From positions 17,860 to 81,859 of the forward strand of contig JBQTJW010000006.1 in NCBI GenBank assembly GCA_052386745.1: a DNA stretch of 64,000 nucleotides, written 5' to 3'. Shown here piece by piece: positions 23,323 through 31,234 of this stretch (positions are counted from its first letter, which is position 1; each line of letters starts with the position of its first letter). The notes under the pieces are model-generated. The model had not been told where the DNA came from, ran no database searches, and saw nothing but the letters and a program-made list of their open reading frames with translations. The position numbers and the translations under genes were made by a program. This stretch comes from Panacagrimonas sp052386745 (GTDB lineage Bacteria > Pseudomonadota > Gammaproteobacteria > Nevskiales > Nevskiaceae).

Positions 23323-23358
23323 ATTATAGGCCGCTTATCCTCTTATGCGGATAGGCGG
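23323..23358 (-). promoter_or_regulatory. metH promoter with an overlapping inverted repeat
   Basis: On the minus strand TATAAT lies at 23328-23323, so transcription should begin about at the A of the metH ATG (23316), giving a very short or absent leader. Directly upstream are CCGCTTATCC (23331-23340) and GGATAGGCGG (23349-23358), an inverted repeat matching at 9 of 10 positions with an 8-base centre, overlapping where RNA polymerase would bind. The -35 is poor. This looks like an operator; a SahR-like methionine-cycle regulator is one candidate, unproven. Confidence 0.55.
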
Positions 23359-23383
23359 ATATCGCGCGTCTCCGCCGGCCGCT

Positions 23384-24031
23384 TCAGGGGTCGAGCGGCA
23401 GGGTGTGGACCTGCGCTCCAAGCCCGTCGCGACGCGATAACTCCATGATTGCGCGGGCCACGTCGTCGCCTTCGATGGCGCGGTACTTGGCCAGCGGACC
23501 CAGAAGCATCCTGCCGAGCAAGGGCGCGAGCTTCTGGGCGATGGCCTCGGCCGGCCGATATTCCGTCCGCGGCCCCAGGAGCAGCGAGGGGCGCACGATG
23601 TGCAGGCTCTCGAACCCGATCTCGCGCAGCGCCTGCTCGGTGCGGCCCTTCACCCGGCTGTAGTAGACGAGCGAGCGCGGATCGGCCGCCAGCGCGGACA
23701 CCACGAAGAAGCGCCTGGCGCCGGCGGCTCGCGCGGCGCGGGCAAAGGCCACGATTATGTGAAAGTCCACGCTTTCGAACGCGGCCTTGGATCCTGCGGC
23801 GCGCAGGGTCGTCCCCAGGCAGCAAAAGGCGTCGTCAGGGGCCAGATTCGCGGGCAGCTGCCGCAGCTTGGCCAGATCAGCGGTGATTGTCTCCAGCCGC
23901 TCGTGCGCGACGTCTGGCCGGCGCCTTCCAATGGCGATCACCTGCCGGTAACGCGTCTCGGCGAGCAGGCGTCGGAGCAGCTTGCTGCCGACCAGACCGG
24001 TATGCCCGGCGATGATGGCGGTTCGTGACAT
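23384..24031 (-). CDS. NAD(P)-binding Rossmann protein, YbjT/HTATIP2-like
   Basis: 215 residues from the ATG giving MSRTAII; the frame opens further upstream without homology. AGHTGLVGSKLLRRLL is the nucleotide-binding turn. FCCLGTTLRAAGSKAAFESV, FFVVSALAADP and VYYSRVKGRTEQAL follow the short-chain-like dinucleotide-binding oxidoreductases related to HTATIP2. The enzyme activity and substrate are unknown. It lies upstream of metH in the same direction with a 67-base gap containing the metH promoter. Confidence 0.8.
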   Translation of the reverse strand: MSRTAIIAGHTGLVGSKLLRRLLAETRYRQVIAIGRRRPDVAHERLETITADLAKLRQLPANLAPDDAFCCLGTTLRAAGSKAAFESVDFHIIVAFARAARAAGARRFFVVSALAADPRSLVYYSRVKGRTEQALREIGFESLHIVRPSLLLGPRTEYRPAEAIAQKLAPLLGRMLLGPLAKYRAIEGDDVARAIMELSRRDGLGAQVHTLPLDP

Positions 24032-24252
24032 GGGTGAAAGTGGGAACGGGGCCGTTAGTGTAGCCAAGAGGATCGCGGGATCCGGGCCGGGGTGCGGGCA
24101 CCTCGGCCGCGCACTGTCGGACGAATCTGGGAGACAATGCGACGACCCGCTCGATTGCCAGGGGGCCCGGACGTCAATGCGGTGCAACCGAGCCGGTGAC
24201 CTAGAGGGCGCAAGGCCCTGGGCGAACGAGTCAAGACAAGAATGTGGGCGTC

Positions 24253-24277
24253 ATATGCTGCTGATGATCGACAACTA
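24253..24277. repeat. Left attachment-site repeat (copy of the trpG start)
   Basis: ATATGCTGCTGATGATCGA is identical to 29608-29626, and AACTA continues the match after one C/T difference. It reads M-L-L-M-I-D-N-Y, the first residues of trpG, then diverges. It is the probable att remnant at the integrase-proximal end. Confidence 0.75.
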
Positions 24278-24390
24278 TCATCGACATCCAAGGACGTCCG
24301 ACAACGTGCAGATACAAAATATAACTACCTGATCTTAGTAATTTTACTGTGCAGGCTCGTCCAGTTTGATTGATTGATATCCGCGCGGAT

Positions 24391-24430
24391 TGCGGGTACT
24401 TTTGCGGGTATTGGAGATGAGATACCCGCA
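24391..24430. repeat. Left arm-type repeats next to the integrase gene
   Basis: TGCGGGTA occurs at 24391-24398 and 24403-24410 (12 bases start to start), and its complement TACCCGCA at 24423-24430, reaching the first base of the integrase ATG. The same spaced pair recurs inside the right end. These are good candidates for integrase arm-binding sites, and could also let the integrase repress its own gene. Confidence 0.6.
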
Positions 24431-26688
24431 TGCCGCTGACCGACACCGCGATTCGAACCAAGAAGCCGGGTGCTAAACCGAGCAAGTACGCCGATGGTGG
24501 CGGGCTGTACTTGGAGGTTCGGCCAACCGGCACCAAACTGTGGCGATATCGCTACCGCATCGGGAAGGCAGAAAACATCTTTGCCATCGGCGAGTACTTC
24601 GACGACAAGCGAAGTGGCCACGTGTCCCTTGAGCAGGCAAGGCGAGCCCGTGACGATGCTCGCGTGCTGGTGCGGAAAGGTGTTCATCCGACCCATCAGC
24701 GCCGGCAAGATCGGCTCGTAAAAATTGCGGAGGCGAACAACACGTTCGAGGGCGTGGCGCGGGAGTGGATGGGTGAGCATAAGGAGTGGTCGAACTACTA
24801 CCGCAACCAGGTCAAGAGGACCTTCGAAGTCGATGTCTTTCCGAAGATCGGGCAGATTCCGATCAAGGAAGTCGAGGCGGCTCAGCTACTCGCAATCCTT
24901 CGAGCCATTGCAGCCCGCGGAGCTGAAACCGTCGCGCTGAACGTGCGTCAGTGGTCGTCCGCAATTTTCCGCTATGCGGTGTCAACCCTTCGAGCGGACA
25001 GCGACCCTGCGGCCGCACTGAAGGGCGCAATAATTAAACCGCCGACCAAGCACAGCAAAGCCCTTGACCAAAATGAGCTCAGGTCGCTTGCCTTGGCAAT
25101 CGATGGCTATGCGGGATACCGCACCACCGTTATCGGCCTGAATCTGTTGCTCCTGACCTTTGTTAGGACTATCGAACTTCGTTCCGCCCAGTGGTCAGAT
25201 ATTGACCTCGACAAACCGGAATGGAAGGTTCCAGCCAGGCGCATGAAAAAGCGCGTGGTGCACACCGTCCCCCTCTCCAGGCAATCAGTTGCTCTGATCA
25301 AAGAACTGAAAACGCTCACCGGCGGTGGGTTGCTCCACGCCGCTTGCGCCAACATCTTCAGGTTTGGGAAGTCCGACTCCTCGCACGGTTTTTCGCTCCC
25401 CCTGCATAAGCACCAGGCAGAAGCGATCAGCCTTGCTGCCGCCGGGGAGAGCTACGTCCTCACCACCGGAACCGGCTCGGGCAAATCGCTGGGCTATTTC
25501 ATCCCGATTGTCGACGCCTGCCTGAAGGCCAAGGCCCTCGACCCGACCAAGCGCACGCGCGCCATCGTGATCTACCCGATGAACGCGCTTGCCAATTCGC
25601 AGCTGGAAGAGCTGAAGAAGTTTCTCGGCGTTGATCCCGCGGAGAGGGCGGTCACCTTCGGCCGATACACGGGACAGGAGTCGGACGAGGAGCGGCAGGC
25701 CATGGCGGCCAATCCGCCAGACATTCTCCTGACCAACTTCATGATGCTCGAACTGCTGATGACCCGGCAGAACGACATCGACAAAGCCGTGATGCGCAAT
25801 GCCAAGGGCCTGCGCTTCCTGATTCTGGACGAGCTCCACACCTACCGCGGACGTCAGGGCGCAGACGTTGCCCTTCTGGTTCGCCGCGTTCGTGAGGCTC
25901 TGGCAGATCGACTGATCTGCATCGGCACGTCGGCGACCATGGCGACCGACGGCACCGAGATGGAACGCAACCGCATCGTTGCGGACGTTGCGAGTCGCCT
26001 GTTCGGCACTCCTATTCCAGACCGGAACGTGGTGACCGAAACGCTCCGCCGGGTAACGCCGGAGACACAAACCGATCAATCCGTGGCGCCCCAGTTGGCG
26101 GCTGCCATTCGGGTAGGGATTCCCGAGACGCTCGATTACGACGAGTTGTGCCGGCACCCGATGTCAGTTTGGGTGGAGATGACGCTCGGCCTGACCTACG
26201 AAAGTGGCAAGCCACGGCGCGCGAAACCGCTGACCTTGATGGAGGCGGCCAATCGTCTGGCCGCTGCCTCTGGAGAAAGCGCCCCGAGCTGCCTCACCTA
26301 CCTGCAGCAGTTTCTTCTCAAGGCGCACGACGTCGTCGACGCGACCGGCAAGTCACTCTTTGCGTTCAAGCTCCATCAATTCATCTCGGGCGGCGGCAAG
26401 GTTTACGTCTCACTGGAAGCCCCCGGACAGCGTGCAATCACTCTGGAAGGACAGCAGTTCGTTCCGGGCGATGACAGCCGGCAGCGCCGCTTCTACCACG
26501 CGCACTTTTGCCGCGACTGCGGCCAGGAATACTTGCCGGTCTGGGATGCCGATGGCATCGAAGGCAAGACGTTCGAGCCGCGCAACATCGACGAGCGACA
26601 GAGTGAAGACGAGCAGGTGACGTTCGGATTCCTGATGCCAGATGCGACAAAGATCTGGGACGACACCTCGCGTTCCTCCACCCAGTAG
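24430..26688 (+). CDS. Chimeric ORF: P4-type integrase N-terminal part fused to a DEAD/DEAH helicase N-terminal half
   Basis: 752 residues, apparently two broken genes in one frame. Residues 1-298 are a P4-family tyrosine recombinase: the arm-binding domain (TDTAIRTKKPGAKPSKYADG, GGLYLEVRP), core-binding domain, and the first catalytic Arg in FVRTIELRSAQW. The HxxR, second His and Tyr are lost after KTLTGGG. From about 315, LPLHKHQAEAI starts a helicase: Walker A TTGTGSGKS, motif II LDELH, motif III GTSAT, and a zinc-like CRDCGQEY near 697. Motifs IV-VI are absent. The helicase resembles very large DUF1998-type defence helicases such as DruE, but that is tentative. Neither half should be active. 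Confidence 0.7.
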   Translation: MPLTDTAIRTKKPGAKPSKYADGGGLYLEVRPTGTKLWRYRYRIGKAENIFAIGEYFDDKRSGHVSLEQARRARDDARVLVRKGVHPTHQRRQDRLVKIAEANNTFEGVAREWMGEHKEWSNYYRNQVKRTFEVDVFPKIGQIPIKEVEAAQLLAILRAIAARGAETVALNVRQWSSAIFRYAVSTLRADSDPAAALKGAIIKPPTKHSKALDQNELRSLALAIDGYAGYRTTVIGLNLLLLTFVRTIELRSAQWSDIDLDKPEWKVPARRMKKRVVHTVPLSRQSVALIKELKTLTGGGLLHAACANIFRFGKSDSSHGFSLPLHKHQAEAISLAAAGESYVLTTGTGSGKSLGYFIPIVDACLKAKALDPTKRTRAIVIYPMNALANSQLEELKKFLGVDPAERAVTFGRYTGQESDEERQAMAANPPDILLTNFMMLELLMTRQNDIDKAVMRNAKGLRFLILDELHTYRGRQGADVALLVRRVREALADRLICIGTSATMATDGTEMERNRIVADVASRLFGTPIPDRNVVTETLRRVTPETQTDQSVAPQLAAAIRVGIPETLDYDELCRHPMSVWVEMTLGLTYESGKPRRAKPLTLMEAANRLAAASGESAPSCLTYLQQFLLKAHDVVDATGKSLFAFKLHQFISGGGKVYVSLEAPGQRAITLEGQQFVPGDDSRQRRFYHAHFCRDCGQEYLPVWDADGIEGKTFEPRNIDERQSEDEQVTFGFLMPDATKIWDDTSRSSTQ

Positions 26689-27419
26689 CGCGGGCGCACT
26701 GCGAAATCAGGATCGGCTTCCGGGAAGCCGCCGTAGTTGAGATAGTTGATGAACTCGGCGTTGAGTGCCTGGATATCGGTCGCCAGGTAATTCGGCGGGC
26801 GGCCTTCCTGCGGCTCGATTTCTCGGATGAGGCTTTCTTCGGTGCCTGCGAAGCGCAGGTACTCGGCGAAGGTGAGCGGCGGCAGGATGAACTCGCTGAA
26901 GCGGCCGGCGCCGGATTCGCGGCTCTTCATGCGTAGCGCTGCGGCGGCCGATCCGCTCGCGACGAAGTGAATGTGCGGGTAGGTGTCGACCAAGGACTTG
27001 AGGTGAACCTCCCAGTCCTTCAGGTACTGCACCTCGTCAAACAGAATCCACAGCGGCTTGGCGGAAGGATGCCGGTGCAGGTCCGTGAACATCTGCACCA
27101 GGCTTTCCAGCGAGCGACCGGAATACAGCGGCGTGTCGAGTGACAGGAACAGGATCTGGGTGCCGGCCACGCCCTCGTCGAGCAGACGCGCGACGAGATG
27201 CTTGAGCATCACGGTCTTGCCGACGCGGCGCGGGCCAATCAGCACCACCGCGCGACGGACTTCGATCTGCAGGACCAGGTTCGAGAACTGGGTGAAGTAG
27301 GCGCGGCGCGGCCAGCCAGCTTCTTCCGGATCGATGCCCTCACCAGCCCGCCACCAAGGGTTGTCGGTGTTCAGCCGTCGCTGCACTTCGTGCGGCGGAA
27401 TCTGAAGGTCGGTTGCCAT
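26493..27419 (-). CDS. AAA ATPase (AAA_14/DUF4143 type), C-terminally truncated
   Basis: The frame has 308 residues, but only about the first 245 (27419 down to about 26680) look native. Walker A is LIGPRRVGKTVMLKHL and Walker B is WILFDEVQYLKDW, followed by the sensor-like VASGSAAAAL and the FILPPLTFAEYLRF segment of this ATPase family. The DUF4143 C-terminal domain is missing: past RYWVEERE the frame is antisense to the helicase fragment. Such ATPases are common in mobile and toxin-like loci with no settled role. The 5' end seems intact, starting MATDLQIPPHEVQ. Confidence 0.7.
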   Translation of the reverse strand: MATDLQIPPHEVQRRLNTDNPWWRAGEGIDPEEAGWPRRAYFTQFSNLVLQIEVRRAVVLIGPRRVGKTVMLKHLVARLLDEGVAGTQILFLSLDTPLYSGRSLESLVQMFTDLHRHPSAKPLWILFDEVQYLKDWEVHLKSLVDTYPHIHFVASGSAAAALRMKSRESGAGRFSEFILPPLTFAEYLRFAGTEESLIREIEPQEGRPPNYLATDIQALNAEFINYLNYGGFPEADPDFAVRPRYWVEEREVSSQIFVASGIRNPNVTCSSSLCRSSMLRGSNVLPSMPSASQTGKYSWPQSRQKCAW

Positions 27420-27525
27420 TGGTGCGCGGCGGTGGCCCTAAAATGTCGAATTAGACGTTGTCGTCAGTGCTTATTTGAACGATACGTGATTTCCATCGTC
27501 GAGACAAAGGGTTGGGGCGTCATCG

Positions 27526-27717
27526 CTACGCGGGCGGCGTAGGCAACAGGACGTAAACGCCCATCACATCCACCGGCAGGCTGGCCGTCACTTGATAGCT
27601 GCCCTTGGCGTCTGCGGCCTTGCGTACCCGACGATGGTCCTGGAGCAGAGTCTGGGCACGCTCGTTGGCAAGGGTTCCCGAAAAAGAAGCCGCCAAATCG
27701 CACGTCGACATCTTCAT
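27526..27717 (-). pseudogene. C-terminal remnant of a larger protein, possibly a SNF2-type helicase
   Basis: The 63-residue frame ends with LLQDHRRVRKAADAKGSYQV and LPVDVMGVYVLLP before its stop at 27526. This looks like the natural C-terminus of a long helicase-related protein of defence loci, though the family is recalled only loosely. The upstream part is absent: within about 20 bases the opposite strand becomes DUF927-like. Low confidence. Confidence 0.35.
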
Positions 27718-27991
27718 TTGCGGTCCCCTTCACATCGAGGCACAAACCGCCGACACCACAGGCAACAGTTATGGCCGATTGCTGAGGTTCATGAGCACCA
27801 GGGATGTCTGGCGCCAGTTCTCGCTGCCTATGCGCATGCTGAGCGGTGACGGAGCGGAAGTGCGTGGACAGCTCATGGATCAAGGATTGAGGATCAATCC
27901 CGACCAGCGCCAGCACTTCAATCGTTTCCTTCAGGGCCCAGCTCCGAAAAATCTGGCTACATGCGCCACGACGATCGGCTGGGCCGACAAG
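27716..27991 (+). pseudogene. DUF927-type domain fragment
   Basis: About 92 residues: FICGPLHIEAQTAD, SYGRLLRF, FSLPMRMLSGDGAEVRGQL, MDQGLRINPDQRQHF and CATTIGW, the typical start of DUF927 domains found in phage, plasmid and island-borne ATPases. There is no start codon of its own and the domain breaks off after GWADK, right before the helicase core it normally precedes. Confidence 0.55.
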
Positions 27992-28671
27992 GTGACCGTG
28001 CCTATTGGAGTGGCGAGAGCCGGCTCAAGCAGGCCGAGGACGATCTGAAGGCCGCGATGATACGCGGCAAGGCTTGGTCCGAGGCGACAACTCGACAGAC
28101 TACGGCCGCCGAAGCCCTGGACGCGGCGCGCACTGCGCTGGCGGACAATGCGCATCGCAGGACCCTGCTCGAACGCGTGCGTCGTGTTGCCCCGCACCTG
28201 CAGAAGCTGCAGCAGGTCAGTGTCCAGATCGACGAGCTCGTCCAAGTGCCGCTCCTGCCGCAAGATGCCGAGGAGCTTTTGCGCAAGGTCGAACAGAAAC
28301 TCGCGAGCACCGCGCAGACGATCATGAGCGAGACGGCCCGACGGGAAGTAGCCGACCAGGATATGAAAGCAGCGCCGTTGGATGCGCAGGCTCTCGCACT
28401 GGAGCAGGACATCAAGGGGCTGGGTGTCCAACGCGCTGGCGTGGCGCGCCACGGAGTAGATGTGTCCAAGCGCGGCCAGGAGGCTGACGCCCTGGAAGCC
28501 GCGGCACTGCGCGACGCCGCGCGCTTACGGCTTGCCGCCGGCGATGTGGCCGCTCTGCGGATGGCTCTCCCGGCAGCAGAATTGCGCAAGGCGCTGGCCG
28601 CCCAGGCTGTGGCCTATACGGGCAAGTCTTCCAATCTCACAGCGACCCTGCGAGCCGACACGAACCGATGA
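27961..28671 (+). pseudogene. Internal coiled-coil fragment of a YhaN/SMC-like ATPase
   Basis: The frame has 236 residues; similarity runs from about residue 13. It is almost wholly coiled coil, with ERVRRVAPHLQKLQ, VQVPLLPQDAEELL and a long LEQDIKGL helix that match the middle of YhaN-like ATPases. Both ATPase halves (Walker A head and signature/Walker B tail) are missing, so it cannot work as a motor. It begins within a few bases of the end of the DUF927 fragment and ends where the WYL gene begins. Confidence 0.6.
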
Positions 28672-29378
28672 AGGGGCCAATGCAGGAGCTTGGGGTCGTC
28701 CGCTCGCGTGCAGACCAGGTAGATCACCGGCTCGCGCAGCACCAGGCCCAGCGGGTTGAGGAGGTAGCTCGAGGGCTCCTTCGCGCCCAGCTTGAGGTAG
28801 CGCACCTCGAGCTGCTGTTCGGCGAAGACCGCGCCGTAAAGGACATTCATCAGGTCGGCGTCAATGTCTGCGCCGATCCGCTTTGGGATGTTGCGAACGA
28901 TCCGAACCTTGCGCGGCCATGCGGCCAGCTGCCGCTTTCCGCCGAAGTGAACCTTCATCTGGGCCTGCCGGACCAGGGGCCGGATCTCGTTGACGACGCT
29001 CGGCGGCAGAAGACCCGAGATCATCTGCTCGGCCAAAACCAGGGTCATGGCCTCGGCGTCACCCATCAGGGGAAAGACCAGTCGCTCACCCTTCCTGAAA
29101 CTCCAGCCGCCGGGTTTCGAGGTGGCCTCGAACTGGATCGGGAAGCGTTCCGCGAGGTGGCGCAGGTCACGCTCCACGGTGCGCCGACCAACGTTAAAGG
29201 AGGGATCCTTGCCTCTTCGCCGGGCGATGAGTTCTGCGACCGAGATCTGGGTCGGATATTCAGGGATGTCCGACAGAAGCAGGACCATCCGGATTGCGGA
29301 ATCAGCCAATGCGGTCCCCGCATTATTTTTGTGGTGCGGCCCTGCGCGACTCGTTCGATGCCGCAGCTCGACCAGCAT
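28614..29378 (-). CDS. WYL-domain transcriptional regulator, C-terminally shortened
   Basis: The start is uncertain: the frame opens at 29528, with ATGs at 29378 and 29288; a start near 29378 keeps the expected first helix. The N-terminal HTH includes ISVAELIARRR and VGRRTVERDLRHLAERFP. The WYL part carries LEVRYLKLGAKEPSSYLLNP, LGLVLREPVIYLVC and LHWPLHRF. WYL regulators often control phage-defence islands. It ends soon after LHRFVSARR, without the usual C-terminal extension, at the junction with the YhaN-like fragment. Confidence 0.65.
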   Translation of the reverse strand: MLVELRHRTSRAGPHHKNNAGTALADSAIRMVLLLSDIPEYPTQISVAELIARRRGKDPSFNVGRRTVERDLRHLAERFPIQFEATSKPGGWSFRKGERLVFPLMGDAEAMTLVLAEQMISGLLPPSVVNEIRPLVRQAQMKVHFGGKRQLAAWPRKVRIVRNIPKRIGADIDADLMNVLYGAVFAEQQLEVRYLKLGAKEPSSYLLNPLGLVLREPVIYLVCTRADDPKLLHWPLHRFVSARRVAVRLEDLPV

Positions 29379-29535
29379 CGTCGCACGGCAGCATCGAGGT
29401 CGCGAGCATCCTCCACTGCCGGGTTTGCATTGATGCTCCCGGACGCCGTGCCGCCGCCCCGCATCGATGATTGAATCTGCGCGACAATATCGAGCCGGAT
29501 GTCGTGTGATCGCAGACGGGAGTGGCAAAAAAGAA

Positions 29536-29559
29536 TGCGGGTATCGTTGCGGGTATTGG
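29536..29559. repeat. Right arm-type repeats inside the island end
   Basis: TGCGGGTA at 29536-29543 and again at 29548-29555, 12 bases start to start and followed by TTGG, exactly as at the left end (24391-24414). Same orientation at both ends. Confidence 0.6.
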
Positions 29560-29607
29560 GTAATATCTTTCGCAGCGCTTATTTGTTAAATCAATAAGTT
29601 GAGTCAA

Positions 29608-29632
29608 ATATGCTGCTGATGATCGATAACTA
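29608..29632. repeat. Right attachment-site repeat covering the trpG start codon
   Basis: Matches 24253-24277 except for one base (T for C in the Asp codon, a silent difference). The repeat contains the trpG ATG, so the insertion leaves the protein intact while replacing everything upstream of it. Confidence 0.75.
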
Positions 29633-30191
29633 CGACTCTTTCACCTACAACCTCGTGCAGTATTTCGGCGAGCTGGGGGCGGAGGTGGAAGTGCACCGCA
29701 ACGACGCCATCACGGTGGACGAGGTGGCGGCCCGTAAGCCGAGCCATATCGTGCTCTCGCCCGGTCCGTGCACGCCCAACGAGGCGGGCATCTGTCTGCA
29801 GCTGATCCACGAACTGCAGGGCAGGATTCCCATTCTCGGCGTGTGCCTGGGCCACCAGGCGATTGGCCAGGCGTTTGGTGGCACGGTGAGCCGGGCGCGG
29901 GAGGTGATGCACGGCAAGGTCAGCCAGATTCATCACCGCAGCCGCGGCGTATTCAAGGATCTGCCTTCACCCTACACCGCCACGCGGTATCACTCGCTGA
30001 TCGTGGAGCGGGATGGGCTGACGGAGGATTTCGAAATCACCGCCTGGACCGAATTCGAAGACGGTTCCATGGACGAGATCATGGGCTTGCGCCACCGCAG
30101 CCTGTCGATCGAGGGGGTGCAGTTTCATCCGGAGTCCATCCTTACCGAGCACGGGCACGCCCTGCTCAAGAATTTTCTGGAGAACGGCTGA
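29610..30191 (+). CDS. trpG: Anthranilate synthase glutamine amidotransferase subunit
   Basis: 193 residues. It releases ammonia from glutamine for anthranilate synthesis with TrpE. The catalytic Cys lies in GVCLGHQAIGQAFGG, and His/Glu in GVQFHPESIL. The MLLMIDNYDSFTYNLVQYFG start is canonical. It begins the trpG-trpD-trpC cluster, overlapping trpD by one base (TGATG). trpE is not in the window. Sequence upstream of the ATG belongs to the inserted island, so expression may depend on an island promoter. Confidence 0.96.
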   Translation: MLLMIDNYDSFTYNLVQYFGELGAEVEVHRNDAITVDEVAARKPSHIVLSPGPCTPNEAGICLQLIHELQGRIPILGVCLGHQAIGQAFGGTVSRAREVMHGKVSQIHHRSRGVFKDLPSPYTATRYHSLIVERDGLTEDFEITAWTEFEDGSMDEIMGLRHRSLSIEGVQFHPESILTEHGHALLKNFLENG

Positions 30192-31234
30192 TGGCCATTT
30201 CGGCGCAGGAAGCCCTGCAGCGGGTCATTGAACACCGCGAGATATTTGCAGACGAGATGGTGGACCTGTTCCGCGCCATCATGCGCGGGGAAATTTCACC
30301 GGTCATGACGGCTGCCATCCTCACCGGGCTGAGGGTGAAGAAGGAAACCGTGGGCGAAATCGCGGCCGCCGCCAGCGTCATGCGCGAACTGTCGCGGCGT
30401 GTCCCCGTGGCCGCGGACGGGCCCAAGCCCTTGCTCGATATCGTGGGTACGGGGGGCGATGGCGCGCACAGCTTCAACATCTCCACCGCGTCCACCTTCG
30501 TTGCCGCGGCCGCCGGTGCGCGGGTGGCCAAGCACGGCAACCGCGGGGTGTCGTCCCGATCGGGCAGCGCCGACGTGCTCGAAGCGCTGGGCGCCGTGAT
30601 CGACCTGCAACCCGACCAGGTGGCCCGCTGCATCGGGCAGTGCGGAATCGGGTTCATGTTCGCGCCCAATCACCATCCTGCAATGAAGGCGGTGGGCCCG
30701 GTACGGCGCGAGATGGGGGTCCGGACCCTGTTCAACATCCTCGGTCCGCTGACCAACCCGGCCGGTGCGCCCAACATACTCATGGGCGTTTTTCATGCGG
30801 ACCTCGTCGGTATCCAGGTGCGGGTGCTGCAGCGGCTGGGGGTGGACCGGGCGCTGGTCGTGTGGGGGACCGACGGGCTGGACGAGCTGACGCTGGGGGG
30901 GGCTACCCGCATCGGTGAACTGCGCGACGGAGCGGTACGCGAGTACGAGGTCCACCCGGAAGATTTCGGGCTGGCCATGGCCGGCAGCCGCTCGCTCGCG
31001 GTCGCGGATGCAACGGAATCGAGCGCCCGCCTGGTGGAGGCGCTGGAGAACAAGCCCGGCATCGCGCGGGAGATCGTGGTGCTCAACGCCGGTGCAGCCC
31101 TTTACGCGGCCGGGCTGGAAACCTCGATCAAAAGCGGCATCGATCTTGCGCAGGCGACGCTGAGCAGCGGCGCGGCTCGCGCCAAGCTGAGCGAATTCCT
31201 GGCTTGCACTCAAGAGGTGGCGGGGAAGTCATGA
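30191..31234 (+). CDS. trpD: Anthranilate phosphoribosyltransferase
   Basis: 347 residues starting MAISAQEALQRVIEHREIF. It joins anthranilate to phosphoribosyl pyrophosphate. Conserved features: LDIVGTGGDGAHSFNISTAS (PRPP-binding), KHGNRGVSSRSGSADVLEAL, and FAPNHHPAMKAVGPVRREMG. Length is normal. It overlaps trpG by one base and trpC by four (ATGA), implying coupled translation. Confidence 0.97.
   Translation: MAISAQEALQRVIEHREIFADEMVDLFRAIMRGEISPVMTAAILTGLRVKKETVGEIAAAASVMRELSRRVPVAADGPKPLLDIVGTGGDGAHSFNISTASTFVAAAAGARVAKHGNRGVSSRSGSADVLEALGAVIDLQPDQVARCIGQCGIGFMFAPNHHPAMKAVGPVRREMGVRTLFNILGPLTNPAGAPNILMGVFHADLVGIQVRVLQRLGVDRALVVWGTDGLDELTLGGATRIGELRDGAVREYEVHPEDFGLAMAGSRSLAVADATESSARLVEALENKPGIAREIVVLNAGAALYAAGLETSIKSGIDLAQATLSSGAARAKLSEFLACTQEVAGKS

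Larger units (their letters stand above)
24253..29632. mobile_element. Degenerate integrative island at the 5' end of trpG
   Basis: A 5.4-kb insert bounded by a 25-base direct repeat (one mismatch) formed by the first codons of trpG. A P4-type integrase gene starts 150 bases inside the left end. Paired 8-bp repeats with identical 12-base spacing lie inside both ends. Contents: truncated integrase fused to a truncated helicase, truncated AAA ATPase, SNF2-like(?) tail, DUF927 fragment, YhaN-like fragment and a WYL-domain regulator. Almost no intergenic DNA separates the fragments. The integrase lacks its catalytic end, so the element should be immobile. Confidence 0.75.

Noticed and set aside
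27605..28048. The 147-residue frame as a complete gene
   Set aside because: Its first 37 residues are Arg/Trp/Ser-rich shadow sequence; only the DUF927-like middle is credible, so it was reported as a fragment.
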